Assembly (NCBI RefSeq): GCF_014852005.1
Contig: NZ_JACVAU010000001.1
Location: 1,448,001-1,512,000, forward strand
Length of the DNA: 64,000 bases
From: Pseudoxanthomonas sp. PXM03
GTDB lineage: Bacteria > Pseudomonadota > Gammaproteobacteria > Xanthomonadales > Xanthomonadaceae
Direction: 5' to 3'
Part shown: piece after piece, positions 34,705 through 44,044 of the stretch
How positions within the stretch are numbered: position 1 is the first letter of the stretch
How the letters are laid out: each line of letters opens with the position of its first letter
Program-made: the position numbers and the translations under genes
Notes under the pieces: generated by a model
Seen by the model: only the letters and a program-made list of their open reading frames with translations
Database searches by the model: none
Told to the model about the DNA's origin: nothing

Positions 34705-37197
34705 ATGTCGTCCCGCACCGCCGAAGTCGAACAATCCAAACCGCGCGTCGTCGTCCACAAGTTCGGCGGCACGTCCGTTGCCGATGCCGAACGTTACCGC
34801 CACGTGGCGCAACTGCTGCTGGCGCGCGAAGAAGACCTCCAGATCACCGTGGTCTCGGCGATGAAGGGCGTGACCGACGCGTTGATCGAACTTTGCGAAC
34901 TGGCTGCCACCAATCGTCCGGAATGGCGCGAGAGCTGGCATGCGCTGCGGGCCCGTCATCGTGGCGCGGCGGTGGCGCTGCTGGGCGAGGCGGCGGGGCC
35001 GGTGATCGAGTGGGTGGACGAACGCTTCCAGAAGCTGGAGGAGATCCTCAACGCGCTGATCGTCATCGGTGGTCTGCCGGAGCAGGTGCTGCAACGCGTG
35101 CAGGGCCTGGGAGAGGTCTGCTCGGCGCGACTGCTGGGTGAATACCTGACTTTGCAGGGCGAGGAATGCGCTGTGCTGGATGCGCGCGAGGTGCTGCGGG
35201 TCGATCACGGCGAGCTCGGAGTGGTGGTCGACTGGGAGGCCAGCGCGCAACGGCTGGCGGCCTGGCGCGCAGCGCACCCGCAGCGCCGCGTGGTGGCCAC
35301 CGGCTTCGTGGCGCGCGATCGCGAGGGCCGCTTCACGACGTTGGGGCGCAACGGCAGCGATTACTCCGGGGCGATCTTCGCCGCACTGTACGACGCGGAC
35401 GAGTTGCACATCTGGACCGATGTCGACGGCGTGCTGTCCGCCGACCCGCGGTTGGTGCCGGAAGCGGTGCAGCTGGGCGCGCTGAGCTACGACGAAGCCT
35501 GCGAGCTGGCCTATTTCGGTGCCAAGGTCGTGCATCCGCAGACCATGTCGCCGGCGATGGAGCGCGGATTGCCGATCATCATCCGCAACACGTTCCATCC
35601 TGAGCATCCGGGCACGCGCATCACCGCGGAACGCGATGCCGTGGGTCCGGTGAAGGGATTGACGCTTGCCGCCGACCTGGCCCTGCTGAACCTGGAAGGC
35701 ACCGGCCTGATCGGCGTGCCCGGCACGGCGGAGCGCGTGTTTGCGGCGTTGCGTAACGCGCACGTGTCGGTGGTGATGATCTCGCAGGGCTCGTCGGAGC
35801 ATTCGATCTGCTGCGTGGTCAAGGCCAGCGAGGCGGGCAAGGGCCAGGCGGCATTGCTGGACGCATTCGCGCATGAACTCGACACCCGCCAGATCCAGCG
35901 TGTGCAGCGCCGCGACGGTGTCAGCGTGCTGGCCGCCGTCGGTGACGGCATGGCCGGCACGCCCGGCGTGTCGGCGCGCCTGTTCGGCGCGCTGGGCCGC
36001 GCCCAGGTGAACATCCTGGCGATCGCGCAGGGCTCGTCCGAACGCAACATCTCGGTCGCCATCGACAGTGCGGACGCCACCAAGGCGCTGCGTGCCGCGC
36101 ACGCGGGTTTCTGGCTGTCGCCGCAGACGTTCGCCGTGGGCGTGATCGGGCCGGGCAACGTGGGCGCCACGCTGATCGAGCAACTGCGCGCCGCACAGCC
36201 GCAACTGCTGGGCAAGGCCAACCTCGACCTGCGCCTGCGCGCCATCGCCTCCAGCAAGCGCATGCTGCTGGACGAGCGCAGCATCGGCGCCGACTGGCGC
36301 GCACGCTTCGAAGCAAGCCCGCAACCGGCCGACCTGGATCGCTTCACCCAGCACCTGCTCTCGGCGCACATGCCGCATGCGGTGATCGTGGATTGCAGTG
36401 CCAGCCCGTTGGTCGCGGACCGGTATGCCGAGTGGCTGGCGGCCGGCATCCACGTGGTCACGCCGAACAAGCAGGCTGGCGCCGGCCCGCTGCCGCGCTA
36501 TCACGCGATCCGCGAGGCGGCGTCCGCCAGCGGCGCACGTTTCCGCTACGAGGCCACGGTGGGCGCCGGCCTGCCGGTGATCTCCACCCTGCGCGACCTG
36601 CTGGACACCGGCGACGCGGTGGTGTCGGTGGAGGGCATCTTCTCCGGCACCCTGGCCTGGCTGTTCAACAAGTACGACGGCAGCGTGCCGTTCTCGCAAC
36701 TGGTCACGGAAGCGCGTGGCCTGGGCTATACCGAACCCGATCCGCGCGATGACCTGTCCGGCACCGACGTGGCGCGCAAGCTGGTGATCCTGGCGCGTGA
36801 AGCGGGGCGCGAGCTGGCGCTGGAAGACGTGCAGGTGGAAAGCCTGGTGCCGGCATCGCTGCGGCAGGCCAGCGTCGATGACTTCATGGCACGGCTGGGC
36901 GAAGTGGATGCCGGTTTCGACGCTCAACTCGCGAAGGCGCGGGCCGCGGGCAACGTGCTGCGCTACGTGGCCAAACTGGATGCCGAAGGCCGTGCCAGCG
37001 TGGGCCTGGTGGAACTGCCTGCTGCGCATGCGTTCGGCAATCTGCGCCTGACCGACAACATCGTGCAGTTCACCACGCGCCGTTACTGCGACAATCCGCT
37101 GATCGTGCAGGGCCCGGGCGCAGGTCCGGAAGTGACGGCGGCCGGCGTGTTCGCCGACGTGTTGCGGGTGGCGGCCGGGCAGGGGGCGAAGCTGTGA
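34705..37197 (+). CDS. thrA: Bifunctional aspartokinase I / homoserine dehydrogenase I
   Basis: The 830-residue protein joins aspartate kinase and homoserine dehydrogenase, the first and third steps from aspartate to threonine. The kinase domain (about 10-300) starts [15 protein letters not shown] and has [20 protein letters not shown]. Two ACT domains follow (about 320-460, e.g. [30 protein letters not shown]), where threonine feedback is expected. The dehydrogenase (about 470-830) has the NAD(P) motif [14 protein letters not shown] and catalytic stretch [12 protein letters not shown]. The length is that of E. coli ThrA (820). First gene of the thrABC operon. Confidence 0.97.
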   Translation: MSSRTAEVEQSKPRVVVHKFGGTSVADAERYRHVAQLLLAREEDLQITVVSAMKGVTDALIELCELAATNRPEWRESWHALRARHRGAAVALLGEAAGPVIEWVDERFQKLEEILNALIVIGGLPEQVLQRVQGLGEVCSARLLGEYLTLQGEECAVLDAREVLRVDHGELGVVVDWEASAQRLAAWRAAHPQRRVVATGFVARDREGRFTTLGRNGSDYSGAIFAALYDADELHIWTDVDGVLSADPRLVPEAVQLGALSYDEACELAYFGAKVVHPQTMSPAMERGLPIIIRNTFHPEHPGTRITAERDAVGPVKGLTLAADLALLNLEGTGLIGVPGTAERVFAALRNAHVSVVMISQGSSEHSICCVVKASEAGKGQAALLDAFAHELDTRQIQRVQRRDGVSVLAAVGDGMAGTPGVSARLFGALGRAQVNILAIAQGSSERNISVAIDSADATKALRAAHAGFWLSPQTFAVGVIGPGNVGATLIEQLRAAQPQLLGKANLDLRLRAIASSKRMLLDERSIGADWRARFEASPQPADLDRFTQHLLSAHMPHAVIVDCSASPLVADRYAEWLAAGIHVVTPNKQAGAGPLPRYHAIREAASASGARFRYEATVGAGLPVISTLRDLLDTGDAVVSVEGIFSGTLAWLFNKYDGSVPFSQLVTEARGLGYTEPDPRDDLSGTDVARKLVILAREAGRELALEDVQVESLVPASLRQASVDDFMARLGEVDAGFDAQLAKARAAGNVLRYVAKLDAEGRASVGLVELPAAHAFGNLRLTDNIVQFTTRRYCDNPLIVQGPGAGPEVTAAGVFADVLRVAAGQGAKL

Positions 37198-37234
37198 TGC
37201 CGGATTCGAGGATGCAAGCAGGAGAGCCGAGGGC

Positions 37235-38164
37235 ATGAGGGAGCAGGCAAGTGCGTTTTCGCCGGCGTCGGTGGGCAACGTGGGCGTCGGATTCGACATC
37301 CTCGGTCACGTGATCGAGGGGGTCGGCGATACGGTGGGCGTGCGCCGCATCGATGTGCCGGAGGTGCGTATCGCCGCCATCCGCGGCGCCACGGTGGACC
37401 TGCCGCTGGATGCGCCGGGCAATACCGCAGGCGCGGCGCTCATCTCGCTGCGCGAGGCGCTGGCGCTGCCGTTCGGCTTCGAGGTGGAGATCGAGAAGGG
37501 CATTCCGCTTGGCTCGGGCATGGGCGGGTCTGCAGCCTCCTGCGTCGCGGCACTGGTGGCAGCCAATGCCCTGCTGGAAACGCCGCTGAGCCGGGAGCAG
37601 CTGTATCCGCATGCGCTGGTAGGCGAGGCGGTGGCCAGCGGCGGCAAGCACGGCGACAACCTCGGTCCGATGCTGCTGGGCGGCCTGGTGCTGTCGACAT
37701 CCGAACACCTGGTACGCGTTCCCGTGCCGGAGCATTGGCACAGTGTGCTGGTGCATCCGGACGCCATCCTGGAAACCCGGCGCGCGCGCGCTGCCCTGCA
37801 GGGAAGCTACGAACTGAAGGACTTCGTGGCGCAGAGCGCGAACCTGGCGCTGGTGCTCGCGGGTTGCCATGCAGGCGATGCAGCGCTCGTGCGTGCAGGG
37901 TTGCGCGACGTGCTGGTCGAACCCCGCCGTGCACCGCTGATCGTCGGCTTCGATGCGGCGAAAAGCGCCGCGCTGGAAGCCGGTGCGATGGGCGCCAGCA
38001 TTTCAGGCGCCGGTCCCAGCGTGTTCGCGTGGTTCGAGTCGCGCGGCGAGGCGGAAGCGGCAGTGCCTCTCGTGCAGGCCGCGTTCGCGGCGGCCGGCTT
38101 CGACAGCCAGGCCTGGGTGTCGCCGATCAACGCGACCGGTGCCGAACTGCTGTCCGTGCACTGA
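37235..38164 (+). CDS. thrB: Homoserine kinase
   Basis: The 309-residue GHMP kinase phosphorylates homoserine for threonine synthesis. Visible motifs are [14 protein letters not shown] (about 9-22), the ATP loop [18 protein letters not shown] (about 90-107), and the third GHMP motif [14 protein letters not shown] (about 253-266). It lies 37 bp after thrA, with AGGAG-like sequence just upstream of the ATG, and about 60 bp before thrC. Confidence 0.96.
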   Translation: MREQASAFSPASVGNVGVGFDILGHVIEGVGDTVGVRRIDVPEVRIAAIRGATVDLPLDAPGNTAGAALISLREALALPFGFEVEIEKGIPLGSGMGGSAASCVAALVAANALLETPLSREQLYPHALVGEAVASGGKHGDNLGPMLLGGLVLSTSEHLVRVPVPEHWHSVLVHPDAILETRRARAALQGSYELKDFVAQSANLALVLAGCHAGDAALVRAGLRDVLVEPRRAPLIVGFDAAKSAALEAGAMGASISGAGPSVFAWFESRGEAEAAVPLVQAAFAAAGFDSQAWVSPINATGAELLSVH

Positions 38165-38225
38165 GCCTTCCCCATTTCTGGTCGAGGCGCCTGTCATGGC
38201 GGCTCCCCTACAGGTCACCTTCCAG

Positions 38226-39515
38226 ATGAACTTTGTTTCCACTCGACACGCCGCGCCCGTTGCCACGCTCAGCCAGGCCATCGCCGCCGGGTTGGCGCCC
38301 GATGGCGGGCTGTACGTGCCAGAAGCCCTGCCGCCACCCCGCGACCTGTCGCCGGGAAGCGATGTCGCGGATACGGCTACCGCCCTGCTCGCGCCCTTCT
38401 TCCAAGGAGATGCGCTGGCCGCTGAATTGCCGGCGATCTGCGGGGAGGCATTCGATTTCCCCGCGCCACTGGTCTCGCTCGGGACGCGGGACGATTACGT
38501 GCTGGAGCTGTTCCACGGACCCACGGCGGCGTTCAAGGATTTCGGTGCACGCTTCCTTGCCGCCGCGATGGCACGCCTGCGCCGGCATGAAGCCAAGCCG
38601 CTGACCATCCTGGTGGCCACCTCGGGCGATACCGGCGCGGCCGTGGCCGCTGCCTTCCATCGCCAGCCCGGGTTGCGCGTGGTGGTGCTGTATCCCGACG
38701 GTCGGGTGTCGCCACGGCAGGCGCACCAGTTGGGATGCTTCGGCGACAACATCACGGCGCTGCGGGTGGCCGGTTCGTTCGACGACTGCCAGGCCCTGGT
38801 GAAGCGCGCCCTCAGCGATGCCGACCTGCAGGCGCAAGCGCCGCTCAGTTCCGCCAACAGCATCAGCCTGGGGCGCCTGCTGCCGCAGATGAGCTACTAC
38901 GCGCATGCGGCGTTGACGCATCGTGCGGCGACCGGGCGGGTACTGAACCTCGTGATTCCCACCGGCAACCTGGGCAATGCCCTGGCCGCGATCCTGGCGC
39001 GTGCGCTGGGCGTGCCGCTGGGGCGCATTGCATTGGCGACCAACGCCAATCGCGTGCTGCCGGATTTCTTCGGCGGCGGCGACTACGCGCCGGCCTCGAG
39101 CGTTGCGACCCTGGCCAATGCGATGGACGTGGGCGCGCCCAGCAATTTCGAGCGGTTGCGCTGGCTGTTCGGCGACGACGATGCTGCATTGCGCGCCGCC
39201 TTCACGGCGGCCCATGTCGACGACGCCACCATCCGCGAAGTGATCGCGCGGCGCTACCGCGACCACGGTGAGGTGCATTGCCCGCACACCGCCACGGCGA
39301 TCAAGGTGCTGGAAGACCTGCGTGCGCAGGGCGAGCAAGGCGACTGGGCGGTGGCGGCCACGGCGCATCCGGCCAAGTTCGAGAGCGTGGTGGAGCCGCT
39401 GATCGGCCGCGAGATCGAGGTGCCGCCCGCGCTGGCGGACCTGCTAGCGCGTCCTGCACAGGCAGCCCCGATTCCCGCCGAATACGACGCCTTGCGCGAG
39501 CGCCTGCTGGCATAA
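38226..39515 (+). CDS. thrC: Threonine synthase
   Basis: The 429-residue PLP enzyme converts O-phosphohomoserine to threonine. Signatures include LAPDGGLYVPEALP near the N-terminus, the PLP-lysine stretch FHGPTAAFKDFGARF, VATSGDTGAAVAAAF and IPTGNLGNALAA. Length and layout match E. coli-type ThrC. I start at the ATG at 38226 (MNFVSTRH), the usual N-terminus of the family; an ATG 10 codons upstream (38196) has a slightly better GAGG ribosome site and cannot be excluded. It closes the thrABC operon. Confidence 0.96.
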   Translation: MNFVSTRHAAPVATLSQAIAAGLAPDGGLYVPEALPPPRDLSPGSDVADTATALLAPFFQGDALAAELPAICGEAFDFPAPLVSLGTRDDYVLELFHGPTAAFKDFGARFLAAAMARLRRHEAKPLTILVATSGDTGAAVAAAFHRQPGLRVVVLYPDGRVSPRQAHQLGCFGDNITALRVAGSFDDCQALVKRALSDADLQAQAPLSSANSISLGRLLPQMSYYAHAALTHRAATGRVLNLVIPTGNLGNALAAILARALGVPLGRIALATNANRVLPDFFGGGDYAPASSVATLANAMDVGAPSNFERLRWLFGDDDAALRAAFTAAHVDDATIREVIARRYRDHGEVHCPHTATAIKVLEDLRAQGEQGDWAVAATAHPAKFESVVEPLIGREIEVPPALADLLARPAQAAPIPAEYDALRERLLA

Positions 39516-39533
39516 CCCGGCTGCAGAACGCCT

Positions 39534-39662
39534 TGTAGGAGCGACGTCAGTCGCGACCGCACGGCCTGATGGAGTGATCTTTCTCGTGGGTGGGGGAAAC
39601 GATGTGGACAAGGCTTCCGAACGGTCACGGGCGCACGGTCTGCGACTGACGTCGCTCCTACA
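39534..39662. repeat. Paired inverted repeat (type 'GTAGGAGCGACGT')
   Basis: Near-perfect inverted arms of about 30 bp (39534-39564 and 39633-39662) flank about 70 bp. Same family as 21190-21334, here with GTCAGTCGC in place of GTAAGTCGC. It separates thrC from the L,D-transpeptidase gene. Confidence 0.85.
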
Positions 39663-39714
39663 GGATGGCGTCGCGATCCTCGATGCACGATCCACCTGCG
39701 ATAAGCTCGCGCCC

Positions 39715-40755
39715 ATGAAATGCACCCTTTCGTCCTCCCTCCTGCTGGCCGCGTTGCTGGCTGGCGCCGCCCCATTCGCCGCCCACGCGCAATCCGCCGT
39801 CTCGCCGCCCGATGTCCGCGCGCTGAAGCCGGGCGAGTTCCTCTGGTATCCGCAGATCGCGCCCGAGGGCCCCGTGGTGCTGGTGGTCAGCCTGGACGAA
39901 CAGCGTGCCTACGTGTATCGCAACGGCATCGCGATCGGGGTGTCGACGATCAGTTCGGGCAAGGCGGGCAAGGACACGCCGACCGGCGTGTTCACCATCC
40001 TGCAGAAGAACAAGGACCACCGTTCCAACCTCTACAACAACGCACCGATGCCGTACATGCAGCGGCTGACGTGGGACGGCATCGCGCTGCACGGAGGCCA
40101 TCTGCCCGGCTATCCCGCTTCGCATGGGTGCGTGCGCTTGCCGCAGGCCTTCGCCGAGAAGCTGTTCGGCATCACGCACTTCGGCGACTCGGTGGTGGTG
40201 GCGAACGCGAAGGCATCACCGGCCAGCGTGGTGCACCCGGCGGTGCTTGCACCGGTCACCTCGGGTGGCGAGGCGGCGCATCCGGAACTGTCGGACTACG
40301 AGGTCTACTGGAACGAAGCGGCATCGCCGGAAGGCCCTGTCAGCATCCTGGTCAGCCTGCACGACCAGCGCGTGTCCGTGCTGCGCAACGGCGTGCTGAT
40401 CGGTGCGGCGCCGTTGCAGAAGGTGGCCGATTTCGCCCTCAACGGCGCGGTCCTGCTGGTGATGACCACGGAGAAGGAAGACATTCCCAGCCTGCTGGAT
40501 CCCCGGCAGAAGGAGTACCGCTGGGTCGCCCACCGCGTGCTGGGCGAAGAAGGTGCGCCGATGCCGCCGCTGCGCTCGTTGGGCGATGCGTTCTGGATTC
40601 CCCAGGCTTTCGCACGCCGGCTGTACGGCATCCTGACACCGGGCACGACGGTGTTGCTGTCGGACCTGCCGGGCGTGCGCGCAACGCCAGCCGAACAGGG
40701 GACGGTGCCGGTCTTGGAATCCGATGAAGCCGGCCCCACACCGGTCGTACGCTGA
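39715..40755 (+). CDS. Periplasmic L,D-transpeptidase with a degenerate second YkuD-like copy
   Basis: A 346-residue secreted protein; the signal peptide ends at AHA (about 24). Residues 40-165 are a YkuD L,D-transpeptidase domain with LVVSLDEQRAYVYRNG, TPTGVFTI, and the catalytic HGG..ASHGCVRLP. Such enzymes crosslink peptidoglycan by 3-3 bonds or attach proteins to it. Residues about 190-325 echo the first part (ILVSLHDQRVSVLRNGVLIG parallels LVVSLDEQRAYVYRNGIAIG), but the catalytic HGG and SHGC are missing. So it looks like an internal duplication with one dead copy. Start ATG 39715. Confidence 0.87.
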   Translation: MKCTLSSSLLLAALLAGAAPFAAHAQSAVSPPDVRALKPGEFLWYPQIAPEGPVVLVVSLDEQRAYVYRNGIAIGVSTISSGKAGKDTPTGVFTILQKNKDHRSNLYNNAPMPYMQRLTWDGIALHGGHLPGYPASHGCVRLPQAFAEKLFGITHFGDSVVVANAKASPASVVHPAVLAPVTSGGEAAHPELSDYEVYWNEAASPEGPVSILVSLHDQRVSVLRNGVLIGAAPLQKVADFALNGAVLLVMTTEKEDIPSLLDPRQKEYRWVAHRVLGEEGAPMPPLRSLGDAFWIPQAFARRLYGILTPGTTVLLSDLPGVRATPAEQGTVPVLESDEAGPTPVVR

Positions 40756-40801
40756 GCCTTGCGGACGGAATCGGGATGCCGGCGTTTTCTTCCCCCGCCG
40801 G

Positions 40802-41548
40802 ATGTCCGTCATGACCCCGTTCCGTCGCCTTCTGTCCTGCTGCATTGTCGTACCGGGTCTCTCGCTGGCGGGCACAGCCACCGCCGGGCCACCGTCGCCG
40901 GGGTCTGCCGAACACCTGGTCGACGCGCTGCACCGCGCCGCACCGGCGCTCGACCGGAAGGTGCTCTCGATGGCAGCCCGGGCGATGACGTGTTCGATCC
41001 GGCGCGGTGAACCTGTCCCCGCGCACCGGCTCAGCGTGATCGACTATTCGCGTCCTTCCACCCAGCCGCGCATGTGGGTGTTCGATCTCGAGCGCCAGCG
41101 CCTGCTGTTCGAAGAGTGGGTGGCGCATGGGCGCAATACCGGCGAGAACCTGGCCACCCGGTTCTCCAACGCGAACGGCAGCTACATGTCGAGCCTCGGC
41201 TCGTTCGTCACCCAGGAGTCCTACAGCGGTGCCAACGGCTACTCGCTGCGGCTGCAGGGGCTGGAGCCCGGTTTCAACGACAACGCGCGCGAACGCGCCA
41301 TCGTCATCCATGGCGCACCCTATGTCAGCGATGCCCTGATCCGCACACAGGGGCGCCTGGGACGCAGCCTCGGCTGTCCGGCCGTGCGTGCGGCAGTGGC
41401 GCGGCCGCTGATCGACAGCATCCGCGGCGGCTCGTTCGTGTTCGCGTACTACCCCGATCCCGCCTGGCTGAAGCAGTCGCGCCTGCTGGGCGCGGACTGC
41501 GGCCAGGGCGTGGCCGCGCATCCCGCGCCGTCGGGCGCGGGCGGCTGA
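40802..41548 (+). CDS. Murein L,D-transpeptidase catalytic-domain family protein
   Basis: A 248-residue exported protein with a signal peptide (about 1-31, ending TATA). The C-terminal part matches the YkuD_2-like murein L,D-transpeptidase catalytic domain: MWVFDLERQRLLFEEWVAHG, the HGAPYVSD stretch with a catalytic His, and RSLGCPAV with the catalytic Cys. It is not the classical YkuD fold of the gene before it but is likely related in chemistry. It starts about 45 bp after that gene on the same strand, so the two may be an operon for cell-wall remodelling. An alternative start is ATG 40811. Confidence 0.85.
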   Translation: MSVMTPFRRLLSCCIVVPGLSLAGTATAGPPSPGSAEHLVDALHRAAPALDRKVLSMAARAMTCSIRRGEPVPAHRLSVIDYSRPSTQPRMWVFDLERQRLLFEEWVAHGRNTGENLATRFSNANGSYMSSLGSFVTQESYSGANGYSLRLQGLEPGFNDNARERAIVIHGAPYVSDALIRTQGRLGRSLGCPAVRAAVARPLIDSIRGGSFVFAYYPDPAWLKQSRLLGADCGQGVAAHPAPSGAGG

Positions 41549-41554
41549 CGCGCC

Positions 41555-42415
41555 TCAGATATCCAGCGGGATCTTCAGGTAACGCCGCCCGCTGGCTTCG
41601 GGCTCGGGCAATTGTCCGGCCCGGATGTTGACCTGCAGCGATGGCAGCAGCAACACAGGCGCCGCCAGCGTTGCGTCGCGCGCTTCGCGCATCTTCACGT
41701 AATCCTCTTCGGTCACGCCCCCGCCAATGTGCACGTTGCGTGCCTTCTCGTCGGCGACGGTGGTTTCCCACGCGTAGTGGTCGCGACCCGGTGCCTTGTA
41801 GTCGTGGCACAGGAACAGGCGCGTGTCGTCCGGCAGCGACAGCAGTGCGTGGATCGAACGGTACAGGGTGCGGGCATCGCCGCCGGGAAAGTCGGCGCGC
41901 GCGGTGCCGTAGTCGGGCATGAACAGCGTGTCACCGACAAACACCGCGTCGCCGATCCGATAGGACACGCAGGCCGGCGTATGGCCTGGGGTATGCATGA
42001 CGCGGACCTCCAGCCCGCCGAGCGCGAACGTCTCGCCATCGCGGAACAGCCGGTCGAATTCCCGTCCATCGCCGCTGACGTCGGCCAGCCCGAACACGGG
42101 TGCGAATGTGCGCTGCACATCGCGGATGTGTTCGCCGATGCCGATCGGTGCCCCGGTCTTCTCTTTCAGCCAGGGCGCCGCACTGAGGTGGTCGGCGTGC
42201 GCGTGCGTTTCCAGGATCCACGCAACCGTCAATCCCTGTTCCGCAACAAAGGCGAGCAGGGCGTCGGCGGAACGGTGCGAGGCGTGGCCCGAACGGTGGT
42301 CGTAGTCCAGCACCGGGTCGATGATGGCCGCCTGCCGGGTGGCGGGGTCCCACACCACGTAGCTGATGGTGTTGGTGGCTTCATCGAACTGGGCGTGCGT
42401 GACGGGAATCTGCAT
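41555..42415 (-). CDS. MBL-fold hydrolase, Blh/persulfide dioxygenase-like
   Basis: The 286-residue metallo-beta-lactamase-fold protein has the metal motif THAHADH (about 70-76), MHTPGHTP (about 139-146) and the Asp of VFVGDTLF (about 158-165). The spacing fits the ETHE1-like group, which oxidises glutathione persulfide. It is transcribed divergently from a BigR-like repressor gene with one palindrome between them. In Xylella and Agrobacterium the enzyme of the bigR operon, Blh, acts in hydrogen sulfide detoxification, so a role in persulfide removal is likely but inferred from context. Confidence 0.9.
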   Translation of the reverse strand: MQIPVTHAQFDEATNTISYVVWDPATRQAAIIDPVLDYDHRSGHASHRSADALLAFVAEQGLTVAWILETHAHADHLSAAPWLKEKTGAPIGIGEHIRDVQRTFAPVFGLADVSGDGREFDRLFRDGETFALGGLEVRVMHTPGHTPACVSYRIGDAVFVGDTLFMPDYGTARADFPGGDARTLYRSIHALLSLPDDTRLFLCHDYKAPGRDHYAWETTVADEKARNVHIGGGVTEEDYVKMREARDATLAAPVLLLPSLQVNIRAGQLPEPEASGRRYLKIPLDI

Positions 42416-42440
42416 GTGTCCTCCCGGGAGGGGTTGTTTT

Positions 42441-42464
42441 TTAATTTAGACTAGACTAAATTAA
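42441..42464. promoter_or_regulatory. AT-rich palindromic operator (probable BigR site)
   Basis: TTAATTTAG, ACTAGA and CTAAATTAA form a perfect 9-bp inverted repeat in an otherwise GC-rich genome, centred between the divergent starts at 42415 and 42491. Position and AT-rich dyad fit the operator of the BigR-like repressor, so it would control itself and the hydrolase. Confidence 0.75.
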
Positions 42465-42490
42465 GAAAACACTAAAGTAAAGCGTGCCCG

Positions 42491-42802
42491 ATGCCTTTCA
42501 GACAACGTGAACTGGACCAGATGCGTGCCAGCGCCGCAGAAGCCGCCGCGCTGATGCGTGCGCTGGGCCACGACGGCCGTTTGCTGGTCCTGTGCACGCT
42601 GGTCGCGCGGGGCGAGTGCAGTGCGGGCGCGCTGGCGCAGGAGGTCGGGCTCAGCCCGTCGGCGCTTTCGCAACACCTGGCGCGGCTGCGCGACGACCGG
42701 CTGGTGGACAGCCGGCGCGAAGCGCAGACGGTGTACTACCGCATCGCCGATCCGCGCCTGGTGCGCCTGATCACGGTGCTGAAAGATCTCTACTGTCCCT
42801 GA
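42491..42802 (+). CDS. bigR: ArsR-family repressor, BigR/SqrR-like
   Basis: A 103-residue winged-helix regulator. The recognition helix is in VGLSPSALSQHLARLRDDRLVDSRREAQTVYY. Two cysteines stand in the places used by BigR and SqrR to sense persulfides: one in LLVLCTLVARGE (about residue 36) and one at the C-terminus in LYCP (about 102). Another Cys is in GECSAG. In those proteins a di- or polysulfide bridge between the two releases the DNA. It heads a short operon with a membrane rhodanese and an OsmC protein, and probably represses both directions. Confidence 0.88.
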   Translation: MPFRQRELDQMRASAAEAAALMRALGHDGRLLVLCTLVARGECSAGALAQEVGLSPSALSQHLARLRDDRLVDSRREAQTVYYRIADPRLVRLITVLKDLYCP

Positions 42803-42812
42803 GGGCAACACG

Positions 42813-43334
42813 ATGACGATTCCTTCGATTTCTCCGCAGCAAGCGCATGAGATGCGCGCCATGGGTGCCGTGCTGGTGGATATCCGCAATCCCGACGAAC
42901 ACGCGCGCGAACATATTCCCGGCGCCATCCTCTGGCCGGTCTCGCGCACGGGCATACCCTTGCAGAAGGGCACGGCGGCAGCGGTCGTGTTCCACTGCCG
43001 CTCCGGTGCGCGCACACAGGCCAATGCGGCGCAACTCGCGGCGGCCGCCGGAGGCGATGCCTTCCTGCTGGAGGGCGGGCTGGAAGCGTGGAAGCAGGCA
43101 GGCTTGCCCGTGCGCGCGGATCGCACCCAGCCGATCGAACTGATGCGCCAGGTGCAGATCGCGGCCGGGGCGCTGGTGCTGGCGGGCGTTCTGCTTTCTG
43201 TGTTGGCATCGCCGTACTGGCTGCTGCTGTCCGGATTCGTGGGGGCGGGGCTGGTGTTCGCGGGTGTCAGCGGATTCTGCGGCATGGCACGCGTGCTGGC
43301 ATGGATGCCCTGGAATCGCCGCGCGACTGCATGA
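42813..43334 (+). CDS. Membrane-anchored rhodanese (YgaP-like)
   Basis: The 173-residue protein has a cytoplasmic rhodanese domain (about 8-105) with the active loop CRSGART, the Cys being the sulfur acceptor, and then two membrane helices (about 113-155) of the DUF2892 type, the layout of E. coli YgaP. Rhodaneses carry sulfane sulfur from persulfides to acceptors such as cyanide or sulfite. It starts 10 bp after the BigR-like gene, in one operon, and supports a reactive-sulfur function of the locus. Confidence 0.9.
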   Translation: MTIPSISPQQAHEMRAMGAVLVDIRNPDEHAREHIPGAILWPVSRTGIPLQKGTAAAVVFHCRSGARTQANAAQLAAAAGGDAFLLEGGLEAWKQAGLPVRADRTQPIELMRQVQIAAGALVLAGVLLSVLASPYWLLLSGFVGAGLVFAGVSGFCGMARVLAWMPWNRRATA

Positions 43335-43374
43335 TCCGGGCCATCGCCCATTCCCCTTTCCAACGGAGTCTCCC

Positions 43375-43857
43375 ATGAGCGAATCCCAGACGGTCAGCAT
43401 CACCCTCGAGCAGGAAGACGACTACGCCTTCCGCATCCGCTTCGACGACACCACCATCGCCGAGCTGATGACCGACGAACCCGAGCCGCTGGGCAAGGGC
43501 GAGGGGCCGAACCCGACGCGGCTGCTGGTGTCGGCCGTGGCCAACTGCCTGTCGGCCAGCCTCCTGTTCGCGCTGCGCAAGTTCAAGAACACGCCGGGCA
43601 AGCTGGTGACCCGCGCCACCGCGGAGCTGGTGCGCAACGAGCAGGGCAGGCTGCGCGTGGGACACATCCATGCCGACATCCGGCTTGCAGAAGCGGGCGC
43701 GGCGCATGCGTCGCTGGAGCGCATCCTGGCCCAGTTCGAGAACTTCTGCGTGGTGACCGAAAGCGTGCGTCACGGCATCGATGTGTCCGTCAGCATCACC
43801 GACGCCGACGGCGTCCAACTGCATGGCACCGCGCGGGCGGGTCAGGCCAATTCCTGA
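43375..43857 (+). CDS. OsmC-family protein
   Basis: A 160-residue OsmC/Ohr-like protein. The two reactive cysteines of the family are present: one in SAVANCLSASLLFAL (about 57) and one in FENFCVVTESV (about 124). Such proteins reduce organic hydroperoxides; some react with persulfides. The operon context with BigR and a rhodanese supports the latter or a linked stress role. The ATG at 43375 has CGGAG at a good distance; the frame is open further upstream but that part overlaps the rhodanese gene. Confidence 0.87.
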   Translation: MSESQTVSITLEQEDDYAFRIRFDDTTIAELMTDEPEPLGKGEGPNPTRLLVSAVANCLSASLLFALRKFKNTPGKLVTRATAELVRNEQGRLRVGHIHADIRLAEAGAAHASLERILAQFENFCVVTESVRHGIDVSVSITDADGVQLHGTARAGQANS

Positions 43858-43877
43858 GCTGTGGGGGAGGCTGCTCT

Positions 43878-43944
43878 TGTGGGAGCCACATAAGTCGCGA
43901 TGAGGCGTTACCGCAGGCCTTTCGCGACTCACCTCGCTCCCACA
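43878..43944. repeat. Inverted repeat (diverged 'GTGGGAGC..AAGTCGCGA' type)
   Basis: About 23-bp imperfect inverted arms: TGTGGGAGCCACATAAGTCG.. at 43878-43900 and the complement-like ..CGACTCACCTCGCTCCCACA ending at 43944. It separates the OsmC gene from the LacI-type regulator. Confidence 0.7.
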
Positions 43945-44044
43945 GGGGTGCGGAAAGGCCGGGTAAGCCTCGCGCTCCCGGATCGCCGCCGGCCGTCGGG
44001 CGTGGCATGATCCGGTCCTCCGCAGTCCGTATCCGAAGCCGTCC

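Noticed and set aside
39534-39662. The paired GTAGGAGCGACGT repeats as a CRISPR array
   Set aside because: The repeats are inverted pairs, occur one pair per locus, and have no series of equal spacers or cas genes.
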